From positions 1 to 17,773 of the forward strand of contig JBJHCR010000107.1 of assembly GCA_050486105.1 (NCBI GenBank): a stretch of DNA of 17,773 nucleotides, written 5' to 3'. The notes under the pieces were generated by a model that saw only the letters and a program-made list of their open reading frames with translations, had not been told where the DNA came from and did no database searches. A program made the translations under genes and the position numbers. The DNA comes from JAEXNA01 sp050486105. GTDB lineage: Bacteria > Vulcanimicrobiota > Xenobia > Xenobiales > JADMJV01. Below, piece by piece: positions 1-7,753 of this stretch; within the stretch, counting starts at the first letter, position 1, and every line of letters begins with the position of its first letter.

Positions 1-40
1 TCATCGTCCTCATCAAAGCCGAGGCGATAAGATCTCCTAG

Positions 41-80
41 GAGGCTGGTCAGCCTCTGCCTCTCAAAGAGCGTTAGAGGC
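41..80. repeat. Overlapping small hairpins after the 746-aa gene
   Basis: A perfect 6-bp stem (GAGGCT at 41-46, AGCCTC at 51-56, loop GGTC) is followed by a second 6-bp stem (GCCTCT at 58-63, AGAGGC at 75-80). They lie just past the stop codon at 93-95 of the minus-strand operon, where a terminator would be expected. No U-tract follows on the minus strand, so a classical intrinsic terminator is not supported. They may be RNA-stabilising hairpins or part of a Rho-dependent end. Confidence 0.3.
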
Positions 81-92
81 CGGCCTGTCTTC

Positions 93-2333
93 TTAGCCCG
101 AGGTCGAACCGGTGACCGGATACTCGGAGTAGCGCACCGTTCTCAAGCTCTGGATCCTGGCAAAGTTGGGAAAGTAGGACGCCGCTGCAGGATCGTAGAT
201 GAGGTTTGACTCCAGTCCCTTATTCCCCAAGAAGTACGCTCGAGCATTGCCGGTGATCACTCCGCCATAAAGGTGGAAGTACCCTCGATCCAAAGCGGCA
301 GCGGGAGTCAAGAGTTCGGCAGCCGTGCCAAATCCACCGAAAACCTGCTGTCGGTTTCCCGAAGTTTCGATCGGTACTCCGCTTGCGTCGAGAGGTTGCC
401 CTTGGGCGTTTATTGCACCGTGCCCGGCCATGATCAGAGCATAAATGTTCAACGGGTGAGCACTCGAAGTCTGGAAGCTGGGTTTTAGGTTGACATCCCG
501 AGCGACCAAGCCGAGGGCGTGGTGGGCGTTGGGAGGAAGCTTCCCATTGGCCAGGGTCATTCCCATCCCTTGATTCTCGTCACCGCGGTTATAGAACTGA
601 CGCAGATGACCGGTGACATCGATCTTGTAGCCATGCTCCGGCCCGGCAACCACCACTCGACCACTGTAGGTGTTGCCGTGAGGTCCTTGAGTTACGCTCC
701 CCTTATTGATACCCTGAAGGCCGATAACGTTCCCTTCCACGAAGGTCACTCCATTAAGGTTGCCGGTGCCAACCACCGCTCTTTGCTCGTGGTGATCCAG
801 AAAAACGGTGTGCTCCTTAGCAACTGATGAGCCCCCGGTGGCTCCTTCGACGGCAAAGCCGGCCGGGATCTGATAGCCGGCCTCTTCGGTCACCTCCACC
901 ACCTCGTAGAGCCGGTCGCCGGCAGGAACCAGATCGATCTCGTGATCAGGATTGTTCGGATCGTACTCGGACTCGTCGATCGGAACACGAATCCGTTCTA
1001 CGTATGTTGTCCCCTCCTCATTGGAGGCTTCCCAAATGGTCCAAGGTCCGTCACCGTGCACACTGGGATCGTAGGGAACATGGACGATATAGGGCACCTC
1101 AACGGGATCACCTTCTCCGTAGATGGGCCGCTGAATCGTCATAGTCATGCCATCTCCCTCCACCGGGACCGGCTCATAGCCTACGATCACTGTTGGGCGA
1201 TCAATTCGATAGCGAACCTCCGGGATGGTAGACGGAGGATTGTGAGTCAGGCTCGGTATAGGGGGTGCGGGGACTAGCACTGTCTGGTCTTCCGCTCGAT
1301 AGTACATCTCCGCGAGATGAGTCTGACTGATCTTCTGAAGCTGATTGCCGTTCGAGTCCAAGGCGAGCTCGATGCTGGAGTTTCCGATCACGTAGACCCC
1401 ACCGGTCACCTCGAAACTCTCGTCGGTGTGCACGTGAACCCCGGTCTCCAGGATCCCGGAGAACGCTCCTCCTCCTCGCGCCTTGGAGCGCAACGGCATC
1501 CCGAACTTGTCCACCGCAGTGTTGGGGAAGGTGAAGCTCGGAGACTGAGAGAGTGACCCCCGTCCCCCCTCGACGATCCGTTGATAACGCTCCTCGATCG
1601 CCCCGTCTTCGTTATAGGGTACCGCGTTGGGAGAGCTGTTTGGACCTGAACCGCCGAGGTAGCTGTTCCCGTCGCCGGGAAATCCCTCTAAGTCGCCACT
1701 GGGATCCGGGCCCAATCCAGCGTGGGTCATGGCAGCATAAGGGCCCGATACAAAAGCGTTCCCACCGTCATAGGCGCCGGAAGGAACGTTCAGCACGAAG
1801 TGGTCGTTGGTGTGAAAAGGCCCTTGAATGACGTTTTCTCCCAAGTTGAAGAAGAGGTCCACAGTAGGGTCATTCGCCATTCGCCAATGGTCGATAAAGA
1901 GGGCAAAACTTTCGAAGCCGCGCCACACAAACTGAGCTTTGGCCTCCCGAATCTTTCGGGTCCGAAAGTATGCCGTCGAGGTGACCCAGAAATGACCGGT
2001 GTTTCCCGGCTCGGTGTCAATGTGAGCACGGTAGGACCAATCACGGGAGAGTTCCTTGGGTGAAGCAAAGGTGTTATTGAACTCGCTGAGTTGGTCCGGA
2101 CCAAAAACCGCAGTCCTTGGTCGGCTCTCCAACCAGGCGACGGCCTCCTTCACTCCGGCATCGACAGCGTAGTGGCCCAGAACATCGTTTCGAGACTTCT
2201 TAGCGGCATTGAACTCCATCGGGAGAATGGTGAACAAAGCGTAGGCCGCCAAGAAGGTCAAGAAGGTGAACAGCGCCGCCACCATGAGAATGGAGCCTCT
2301 GGGATTCTTGGTGTTTTTCATAGTTCGATTCAT
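93..2333 (-). CDS. Large PilX/GspK-like membrane-anchored pilus protein, DUF4900-like
   Basis: A 746-residue protein with a short basic N-terminus and one hydrophobic helix at about 14-37 (RGSILMVAALFTFL...), followed by a helical stretch. This is how PilX/GspK minor pilins begin. Like GspK, it lacks the Glu at +5 of ordinary prepilins. The rest, about 700 residues, is predicted extracytoplasmic. Around residues 163-177 the segment FNLGENVIQGPFHTND resembles the DUF4900 signature (a GPxHTN motif), a family found next to type IV pilin genes. The remainder is Gly/Pro/Asn-rich and beta-like, with no catalytic motif I recognise. The ATG overlaps the TGA of the upstream prepilin by 4 bases, so the two are translationally coupled as the last genes of a three-gene minor-pilin operon. 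It probably sits at the pilus or pseudopilus tip or stays anchored in the inner membrane. The pilus role is an inference from the N-terminus and neighbours; the passenger function is unknown. Confidence 0.75.
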   Translation of the reverse strand: MNRTMKNTKNPRGSILMVAALFTFLTFLAAYALFTILPMEFNAAKKSRNDVLGHYAVDAGVKEAVAWLESRPRTAVFGPDQLSEFNNTFASPKELSRDWSYRAHIDTEPGNTGHFWVTSTAYFRTRKIREAKAQFVWRGFESFALFIDHWRMANDPTVDLFFNLGENVIQGPFHTNDHFVLNVPSGAYDGGNAFVSGPYAAMTHAGLGPDPSGDLEGFPGDGNSYLGGSGPNSSPNAVPYNEDGAIEERYQRIVEGGRGSLSQSPSFTFPNTAVDKFGMPLRSKARGGGAFSGILETGVHVHTDESFEVTGGVYVIGNSSIELALDSNGNQLQKISQTHLAEMYYRAEDQTVLVPAPPIPSLTHNPPSTIPEVRYRIDRPTVIVGYEPVPVEGDGMTMTIQRPIYGEGDPVEVPYIVHVPYDPSVHGDGPWTIWEASNEEGTTYVERIRVPIDESEYDPNNPDHEIDLVPAGDRLYEVVEVTEEAGYQIPAGFAVEGATGGSSVAKEHTVFLDHHEQRAVVGTGNLNGVTFVEGNVIGLQGINKGSVTQGPHGNTYSGRVVVAGPEHGYKIDVTGHLRQFYNRGDENQGMGMTLANGKLPPNAHHALGLVARDVNLKPSFQTSSAHPLNIYALIMAGHGAINAQGQPLDASGVPIETSGNRQQVFGGFGTAAELLTPAAALDRGYFHLYGGVITGNARAYFLGNKGLESNLIYDPAAASYFPNFARIQSLRTVRYSEYPVTGSTSG

Positions 2334-3004
2334 TTTAGACTCTCCGCAGGAATGTGAAGGACAGCCGAAGACTCCACCACGTGAACGTCGCCAACCGGCC
2401 GAATAGTCGTATCTTGAGCAACTCTAACTCGCACTTCAATTAAGCGTTGGTCGTTGAGCACCGGGCGAAACTGAAGTCCCATCAACCCCCCCGCCAAGAG
2501 CTTTGGGGCGACCGAAGTGTCTTCTATCTCCCCGGTCGGGTCCATTTTCTTTAACACCAAGAGGCCTTCGTCCGGGACAAATTCAACTCGATACCGCAAA
2601 GATGGAACCTGATGGAAGGGTACAAACTGATCTCGAGGATGCAAGGGTACTGCCACCAACTCTTCGGTGGTCTTGATGTCCAACCAAATCGGCACTTGCA
2701 TCGAAATATCGTTTATGGCTTCGGGGGGACCAATTCGTACCGCCGCCTCTGAGAGCGCATTGCTGTCACACGCCACATTGACGATCGGAGTCAAGCGGTC
2801 AACCGCCTGACGGGCGTTCTGAACGGCCTCGATTTTGTCTACTGAGTGACCCACCGCATCCTGACTCAAGAAAAAGATTCTAATGACCAGTCCGAACAGC
2901 AATAGGGCTACCCCCATCACCGCCATGACTTCGATCAAGGTCAAACCGTGTCGTCTAGAGCCTCTGATGACGAATAATCCCGGTGATTTCTGAAAAATGC
3001 TCAA
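2330..3004 (-). CDS. Minor prepilin, PilW/GspJ-like
   Basis: A type IV prepilin-like protein. The class III leader ends RRHG and is followed by LTLIEVMAVMGVALLLF, with Glu at +5 of the mature protein and one hydrophobic helix. The mature part, about 204 residues, is typical for PilW/GspJ minor pilins. I chose a TTG start at 3004: it has AAGGAG (3015-3020) ten bases upstream and GGAG (3009-3012) four bases upstream, and gives a 20-residue leader and a 224-aa product. An in-frame ATG at 3076 would give 248 aa but a 122-base overlap with the upstream gene and a leader of about 44 residues. Either way the gene overlaps the end of the upstream prepilin and couples by ATGA to the large PilX-like gene. 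The GspI-J-K-like order suggests a tip complex. The start is uncertain; the prepilin identity is secure. Confidence 0.82.
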   Translation of the reverse strand: MSIFQKSPGLFVIRGSRRHGLTLIEVMAVMGVALLLFGLVIRIFFLSQDAVGHSVDKIEAVQNARQAVDRLTPIVNVACDSNALSEAAVRIGPPEAINDISMQVPIWLDIKTTEELVAVPLHPRDQFVPFHQVPSLRYRVEFVPDEGLLVLKKMDPTGEIEDTSVAPKLLAGGLMGLQFRPVLNDQRLIEVRVRVAQDTTIRPVGDVHVVESSAVLHIPAESLK

Positions 3005-3437
3005 ATTTCTCCGACTCCTTCCAGTAAACTCGCACCACGACTCGCGCCAACAAATGTTCGTGACTGTTCGGATCATTCGACATCCGCTCTATGGAAATAT
3101 TTCGCCTATAGCGTGCGATCAGGTCCGGTCGGATGTCCATACCGCCGAAAGGAGAGGAATTTAGCAACCTGCGCTCCTCGGGGTCATCGTTAATGCCGGT
3201 GGTGTCGTCCGGCCAATCTCCTGGGCCCAACGAGTCGATCTGTCCGGTAACTTGCATATACTCAAAGAGGCTGCGAGCCAACTGGGTTGAGTCTGAGACC
3301 TCCCGACCGGTCTGAGAGTGCTTCACTCCGTAGACCAGGGCCGAAGTCACTCCCGCTAAGGCTATGGCAATGATCACTATAGAGATCATCACTTCGATCA
3401 GCGAAAAAGCCTTTCGTTTAGAATTTCGGTACTTCAA
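2955..3437 (-). CDS. Minor prepilin, PilV/GspI-like
   Basis: A 160-residue prepilin. The leader is MKYRNSKRKA, cleaved before FSLIEVMISIVIIAIALAG, with Ala at -1, Phe at +1 and Glu at +5. These are the features recognised by prepilin peptidase. The hydrophobic helix is followed by a polar region with a Gln/Leu/Ala-rich helix (STQLARSLFEYMQ), as in PilV/GspI proteins. The start codon is TTG, with GAGG eight bases upstream; a TGA lies three codons upstream, so no longer start is possible. It is the first gene of the operon, after a promoter candidate at 3498-3527. Minor pilins of this class prime assembly and form the tip with PilW- and PilX-type partners, which are the next two genes. Whether the apparatus is a type IV pilus or a type II secretion pseudopilus cannot be decided here. 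Confidence 0.85.
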   Translation of the reverse strand: MKYRNSKRKAFSLIEVMISIVIIAIALAGVTSALVYGVKHSQTGREVSDSTQLARSLFEYMQVTGQIDSLGPGDWPDDTTGINDDPEERRLLNSSPFGGMDIRPDLIARYRRNISIERMSNDPNSHEHLLARVVVRVYWKESEKFEHFSEITGIIRHQRL

Positions 3438-3497
3438 TATTCATGCCTCGCTGCCCTAAGAGTAATGGTGAAGATTTGGGGAAACTGACCTTCCGAA

Positions 3498-3527
3498 AGT
3501 ATACCAGAAGGCTGCTTGAGAAAACAA
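3498..3527 (-). promoter_or_regulatory. Sigma70-like promoter for the first minor-pilin operon
   Basis: On the minus strand, TTGTTT (-35, at 3522-3527) and TATACT (-10, at 3498-3503) are separated by 18 bases. Both match the housekeeping consensus well. Transcription would start near 3490, about 50 bases before the TTG start at 3437. Confidence 0.45.
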
Positions 3528-3553
3528 AAGAGGAACGCTTTCTTAACAAAACT

Positions 3554-3581
3554 TTGGCAAAATCTTGGAATCCCCTAAGAT
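3554..3581 (+). promoter_or_regulatory. Possible promoter for the kinase operon
   Basis: TTGGCA (3554-3559) and TAAGAT (3576-3581) are 16 bases apart. The -35 differs from consensus at one base, but the -10 matches only four of six. Weak support. Confidence 0.25.
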
Positions 3582-3783
3582 CTCGGACCATTTTTCATGG
3601 GGAACTCCTTTTCCGCAAGTTTGGATTTGGTCCTCATTCTTCACTCATGAGCTAAAGGTTGTGGTTGAGGCCAGTGATAGCACTTTAAAGGAACGGCATT
3701 GCCGAAGGGTTGCCCAAGGATCCGGTCGAGCACTAGGGACCTACGTGGGAACGGAGAACGAACATCGCTGTAGGGTACAGGTT

Positions 3784-3795
3784 GGAGAGTCCGTG
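3784..3795 (+). promoter_or_regulatory. Ribosome binding site deciding the kinase GTG start
   Basis: GGAG at 3784-3787 lies five bases before GTG at 3793. This places the start 12 codons ahead of the glycine-rich loop, the usual N-terminal length for bacterial Ser/Thr kinases. The upstream ATG at 3565 lacks a comparable site. Confidence 0.65.
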
Positions 3796-6700
3796 AGTTC
3801 AGAACTTCCGTCGCGCTTTGAAGTCCTCGGTGAGCTTGGCCGTGGCGGCATGAGTGTAGTTTATCACGCGCGAGACCGGAACCGGGACGCTGAAGTGGCA
3901 GTGAAAGTCCTCAAGGAGGGAAGCGCCCAGGCGGAGCGTTTTCGCCGAGAAGCCAGTAAGCTCTCGTCTTTGTCTCATCCCAACGTGGTCACGTTCCTGG
4001 AGATCGACCAACACGAAGGCCGCGATTTTCTAGTCATGGAATATCTGAACCAGGGAAACCTTTCCACCTACCTCCAGGCCCGACAACCTTCCGTCGACGA
4101 GATCTTGGACCTGTTCGCCTCGGTTTGTGCGGGTCTTGAACACATCCACAGCAAGGGAATCGTCCACCGAGATCTCAAGCCGGAAAACATTCTGGTGTCA
4201 GAAAATGGTCTACCGAAAATCGCAGACCTCGGTGTAGCCAGAGATATCGACAGGCAAACTCGACTGACACAAGCTGGCACCATTCTAGGCACCTACGCCT
4301 ACTTGGCCCCAGAGCAAATTCTCTCCAGCGACGCCGCACCGGCCTCCGACCTCTATGCCTTGGGAGTGTGCCTCTTTGAAGCCCTGAGCGGTCAACTCCC
4401 ATTTTCTGCCGACAACGAGTATCGCTTGCTCAGAGCTCACGTGGAATTAGAGCCTCCATCTCTGAAGGAGCTGCGACCGGAGATATCTACACCTCTCTCA
4501 GATCTCGTGGCCAAACTCCTAAGTAAGGCTCCAGAGGATCGGCCCAGTTCCGCGAAGATCACCGAGGAGCAGCTGCGAGCACTGCTCGGTTCCACTCCAC
4601 CGGAAGCTTCCAAGAAATCCCCGAAATCAGAACTCTCAGGCCGGAGCGATGACCTGGCGGTTCTTCAAAGCTTGGCTAGAAGAGCTCGAGAAGGCTTGCA
4701 TCCTAAACTGCTGCTGACCGGACCCCATGGGGTGGGTAGAACAGCCCTCCTGATGGCGCTTGAGCAGAGCTTAGGCCAAGCGAGTCTGCATATCCTCAAG
4801 GTGCAACCTGGCTTGGACCCGCAGCACACCTTCGAATCCCTTAGGAGCAGTCTCAAACCCGAGGCCCAGATCGACCATCTGACGCCCGGTCAATCAACGC
4901 TAGCTCTGGCGGAGAAGTTTCGAGAAGGAATTGGAGAGCTCGAGGGGCCCTCCTTGCTGCTCATCGATGACGCCGAACGCCTAGATGAGCTTTCTGAGGC
5001 GGTCGTCAAGGCTCTTATAGCTGCTCCCTTGCCTCGGGGGTGCGGGGTGATTCTGTCTGTGGCCTCCGAGCACAGCCCTCGATTCGCCCTGGAGCCCTCA
5101 TGGGAGCAGCATCGCCTCGAAAGGCTGAGCGATCTTGCGCTTCTTACCCTGGCCCGGGATCGCCTGGGTCACGATCCTTCCTTGCGGCTGGCGGAATGGC
5201 TTCTCGATCAAACACAAGGCAGGGCCCGTCTGCTCGATCTGGCCCTGCTGGCTCTGGTCGGAGCAGGGGCGCTCCGCCAACATCAAGCAGGATTCAGCGA
5301 GTCTCCAGACACCCCTTTGCCGGAGGATCCCTGGAAAAGTGCCTGGAGCCACTTGGAGAGTGAACAGGCCAATCTCTGCGAGGCTCTGCGCACAGCCACT
5401 TTGGTCAGTGAGCCTTTGAGCTATATGGCCCTGCTGGATCTGACAAGACTCGAAGAGGCAGAAGTAGATCGAGCCCTAGAGAGGCTCCAAGAATTGGGAG
5501 TCTTGGAAACGGTCTCCGGTTTCGAAGGTGAACTATTCCGCTTCACCTCCAAGGACTTTAAGAACCGGATCGCCCGAGAGTTCTCTGGTCTTCGCCGTCG
5601 AAATCGCCCTTCGATGAAACTGACCCCTGGAAAAGAGGCTTCGCCTGCCACAGACTCTGGTCCGATGAAGCCCGAAACACTTGAGGTCTCTCTTGACAAC
5701 AGGAGTCTTCCCGAGTCCGTGGAGACCACGGCTCAAGAACCATCCGTTCCCCCCTCAAAGCCAGCCACCACGCCTTGGAAAGTTCTGGCCCTACTGCTCA
5801 CATTCGCCGTAGTCGGGATCGGAGTTGCCCTGCTCGGCAACTCGTCGACGACTGCCGCCCAAGCCCCTCCTGGCAGTCTTCGATTGACCAGCGACCCCGA
5901 TCGAGTGGCGATTTGGCTGAACGGCTCCATGAAAGGCAAGACCCCGTTGCATCTGGAACAGTTGACTGCCGGTGAATACCTCTTGGAAATCCACCTCGAT
6001 GGGTACCAGAGTCTGAGTGAAGCTCTGCTCATTGAACCCGATCAGCATCTTGACTTGGACCTCAGTCTCACTCCCTTGACCGGGACCGTCACCTTCACGG
6101 TCGATCCCCCCGAGACTCAACTCATCATTGACGACACCTCCCACGGGCCGGTTCCAGACACTCTTGAGCTCCCCCCGGGAGAGTACCGCGTAAAACTGAC
6201 CAAGGAGGGATATAAGCCCTTCGCCACCATCATTGAGCTCACTGCGGATCAGTCTTTGAGCCTGGAGCACCAGCTGGAAAAACTGCTGGGTAAACTGGAG
6301 ATAAGCTCCACACCTCCGGGCGCTTCCGCCTTCTTGGAAGACACGCTCCAGGGGGTCACACCTTTGACTCTCGACGATCTCTCCCCCGGCGACTACCGCG
6401 TGCGACTCGCCTACCCTAACTACGCCGAACAATCTCATGAGGTAACCGTAGAGTCGGACTCACCGGCCTTTCTGGAAGTCGAACTCAAGCCGCTCCCGGC
6501 AGCGGTCAAGGTGACGTCGGTCCCCAGCGGGGCCACTGTCAAGCTCAATGGCAAGGTCCAAGGTAACACTCCCACGGAAATCCCGGAACTGGAACCCGGT
6601 ACCTACACTCTGGGTCTCACTCTGGATGGATACCGAGCAGCTAGCTCCAAGGTTGAGGTCGATCCCGGTGCCCGGAGAAACCTCAGTTTCGCCCTGGAGA

Positions 6701-6858
6701 AGCTCCCAAGTCAGGCCCCACCTCCAGTCACTGGACCCCCTCTGCGACCCTACCAGCCACCGGCCACCAGACCTCCAGCCCCGAGGCCCCAACCGAGGCC
6801 GGAACCGAGACCTCAACCCCCTCCTCAGCCGGTTCGCCAACCCTGGGATGTGCGCTAA
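3793..6858 (+). CDS. Membrane Ser/Thr kinase with ATPase domain and PEGA repeats
   Basis: A 1021-residue Hanks-type kinase using the GTG start at 3793. The kinase domain, about 8-275, has a glycine loop at 13-19 (GELGRGG), catalytic Lys38, HRDLKPEN with Asp127, ADLG with metal-binding Asp145 (DLG instead of DFG) and an APE motif (YLAPEQ); all catalytic residues are present. A linker leads to an AAA_16-like ATPase domain, about 295-560, with a P-loop at 310-317 (GPHGVGRT) and a Walker B ending in LLLIDD (392-393). The P-loop has Arg where Lys is normal. One membrane helix lies at 662-684. Four PEGA beta-domains fill 694-973, then a Pro/Arg-rich tail runs to 1021. Expected topology is a cytoplasmic kinase and ATPase with an extracytoplasmic PEGA sensor or wall/pilus-binding region. 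It lies between two minor-pilin operons and is followed after 15 bases by a secreted-protein gene. Control of the pilus apparatus is an inference. Confidence 0.9.
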   Translation: MSSELPSRFEVLGELGRGGMSVVYHARDRNRDAEVAVKVLKEGSAQAERFRREASKLSSLSHPNVVTFLEIDQHEGRDFLVMEYLNQGNLSTYLQARQPSVDEILDLFASVCAGLEHIHSKGIVHRDLKPENILVSENGLPKIADLGVARDIDRQTRLTQAGTILGTYAYLAPEQILSSDAAPASDLYALGVCLFEALSGQLPFSADNEYRLLRAHVELEPPSLKELRPEISTPLSDLVAKLLSKAPEDRPSSAKITEEQLRALLGSTPPEASKKSPKSELSGRSDDLAVLQSLARRAREGLHPKLLLTGPHGVGRTALLMALEQSLGQASLHILKVQPGLDPQHTFESLRSSLKPEAQIDHLTPGQSTLALAEKFREGIGELEGPSLLLIDDAERLDELSEAVVKALIAAPLPRGCGVILSVASEHSPRFALEPSWEQHRLERLSDLALLTLARDRLGHDPSLRLAEWLLDQTQGRARLLDLALLALVGAGALRQHQAGFSESPDTPLPEDPWKSAWSHLESEQANLCEALRTATLVSEPLSYMALLDLTRLEEAEVDRALERLQELGVLETVSGFEGELFRFTSKDFKNRIAREFSGLRRRNRPSMKLTPGKEASPATDSGPMKPETLEVSLDNRSLPESVETTAQEPSVPPSKPATTPWKVLALLLTFAVVGIGVALLGNSSTTAAQAPPGSLRLTSDPDRVAIWLNGSMKGKTPLHLEQLTAGEYLLEIHLDGYQSLSEALLIEPDQHLDLDLSLTPLTGTVTFTVDPPETQLIIDDTSHGPVPDTLELPPGEYRVKLTKEGYKPFATIIELTADQSLSLEHQLEKLLGKLEISSTPPGASAFLEDTLQGVTPLTLDDLSPGDYRVRLAYPNYAEQSHEVTVESDSPAFLEVELKPLPAAVKVTSVPSGATVKLNGKVQGNTPTEIPELEPGTYTLGLTLDGYRAASSKVEVDPGARRNLSFALEKLPSQAPPPVTGPPLRPYQPPATRPPAPRPQPRPEPRPQPPPQPVRQPWDVR
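5872..6708 (+). repeat. Four tandem PEGA repeats encoded in the kinase
   Basis: Four successive units of about 70 codons share the pattern (S/D)(P/V)P-x-A/T-x-(V/I/L)-(x)4-G-x-(T/V)P followed by (P/A)G(E/D/T)Y and a GY or NY turn. The units start near residues 694, 763, 835 and 905 of the kinase. PEGA domains are extracytoplasmic beta-modules named for this signature, and they follow the membrane helix here. The copies have diverged clearly from each other, so this is not a recent expansion. Confidence 0.75.
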
Positions 6859-6873
6859 GTCGCAGGGTCAAGG

Positions 6874-7722
6874 GTGGGCAAGACGAAGACTTCGCCCATG
6901 TTACGTCTTATCTGTCTACTGTTGCTGTTGCTGTTTGCAACTGTGCCCGCTCTCTCCGACACCTTAGACGGGAGAAACGTGATCCTGGTGGTCACCGAAC
7001 ACCGCACCGATGAAGTCTCCCAGAGACTTCACGGCAAACTGAACACCTATCGAAATAAGTTGGGGTTCGACAGAGACAGCATGCCCTTGGTCTTTATGGG
7101 TTTCGCCGACTCGGACACCGAGCGTGGCTTCTTTGAGCGCCTGGGATTTAAGGCCAACAACGCTCCAGTGGTGGGGCTGGCAGAGTGGGGCAATCCGGCC
7201 CGCTTCGGGCCCAAGAGGATCTACCCCGACGCAATCTATCGCAATGCCGAGGGCCCTAAAGCTGAACACGCCGCCGCAGCGGTCTTGAGAAGTTGGCTGA
7301 TCCTTGAGGGCCATGACAACCTGATCCCGACCCTCGACAAATTGGTAGGCGCCGACCTTGGCCAAGGTCAACTGGAGATCGAAGACGTCCGCTTCGAAGC
7401 CAACGGCGCTCCTATCTACATCCTGAACTCTCGTGTTCGGCTCAGGAACACAGGAGTGGCGGTGGCCACCGACATCACCATCCGCTTCTGGTGCCGCCCC
7501 TTGGGAGACCCAGGTTGGACCCTAATCGGAGAACGCCTCATCGAGCGACTGCCAGCAGGCCACCGGGTTGCTCGGGACTTGGTCATGGACACCAAAGACC
7601 TTCCCATCCTGGACGCCGAAGGAGTTGTCGAACCCTGCGAGTACCGGATCGTGGTCACCCACGCCGGTTCCGAAATCTCTCGAGAAGGCGAGTTTCACCC
7701 CTCTTGCATCGGAGACCACTAG
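6874..7722 (+). CDS. Secreted or periplasmic protein of unknown function
   Basis: A 282-residue protein with a classical signal peptide: basic start (MGKTKTSPMLR), leucine-rich core (ICLLLLLLFATV) and a likely cleavage after PALS or nearby. I chose the GTG at 6874, with AGGG six bases upstream; an internal ATG at 6898 would still leave a signal peptide. Residues about 30-120 look like an alpha/beta domain (NVILVVTEHRTDE..., PLVFMGFADSD..., APVVGLAEWG), faintly like thioredoxin-fold DUF4174 proteins but without a CxxC motif. Residues about 165-275 look like a beta-sandwich of CARDB type (RVRLRNTGVAVATDITIRFW). Two cysteines (CRP and PCEY) could form a disulfide. It starts 15 bases after the kinase stop, so the two are probably co-transcribed, and it may act with the PEGA sensor outside the inner membrane. 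That partnership and both fold assignments are inference. Confidence 0.7.
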   Translation: MGKTKTSPMLRLICLLLLLLFATVPALSDTLDGRNVILVVTEHRTDEVSQRLHGKLNTYRNKLGFDRDSMPLVFMGFADSDTERGFFERLGFKANNAPVVGLAEWGNPARFGPKRIYPDAIYRNAEGPKAEHAAAAVLRSWLILEGHDNLIPTLDKLVGADLGQGQLEIEDVRFEANGAPIYILNSRVRLRNTGVAVATDITIRFWCRPLGDPGWTLIGERLIERLPAGHRVARDLVMDTKDLPILDAEGVVEPCEYRIVVTHAGSEISREGEFHPSCIGDH

Positions 7723-7753
7723 CTGGGCAGCATGGGCAGGATTTCTTGAAGGC

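Larger units (their letters stand above)
3438..3792. other. Divergent intergenic region, prepilin operon and kinase
   Basis: This 355-base region separates the minus-strand prepilin operon from the plus-strand kinase. It holds promoter candidates in both directions. A plus-strand reading frame runs through from 3565 into the kinase, but its 76 extra residues have no kinase-family similarity and unusual composition, so I treat them as untranslated leader. The kinase leader would then be about 200 bases if the promoter at 3554-3581 is used, long enough to carry RNA regulation. I see no known riboswitch. Confidence 0.45.

Noticed and set aside
827..1144. Arg/Pro-rich plus-strand frame opposite the 746-aa gene
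   Set aside because: Typical shadow translation opposite a real gene, with no start site.
3565..3792. N-terminal extension of the kinase from an upstream ATG
   Set aside because: The 76 added residues are not kinase-like, and a GTG with a good ribosome site sits at the normal distance from the glycine loop.
5791..6438. 215-codon minus-strand frame within the kinase PEGA region
   Set aside because: Antisense to clear PEGA domains; no independent signal.
7723..7753. Bidirectional terminator between converging genes
   Set aside because: No hairpin with a T-tract could be found in the 31 bases.
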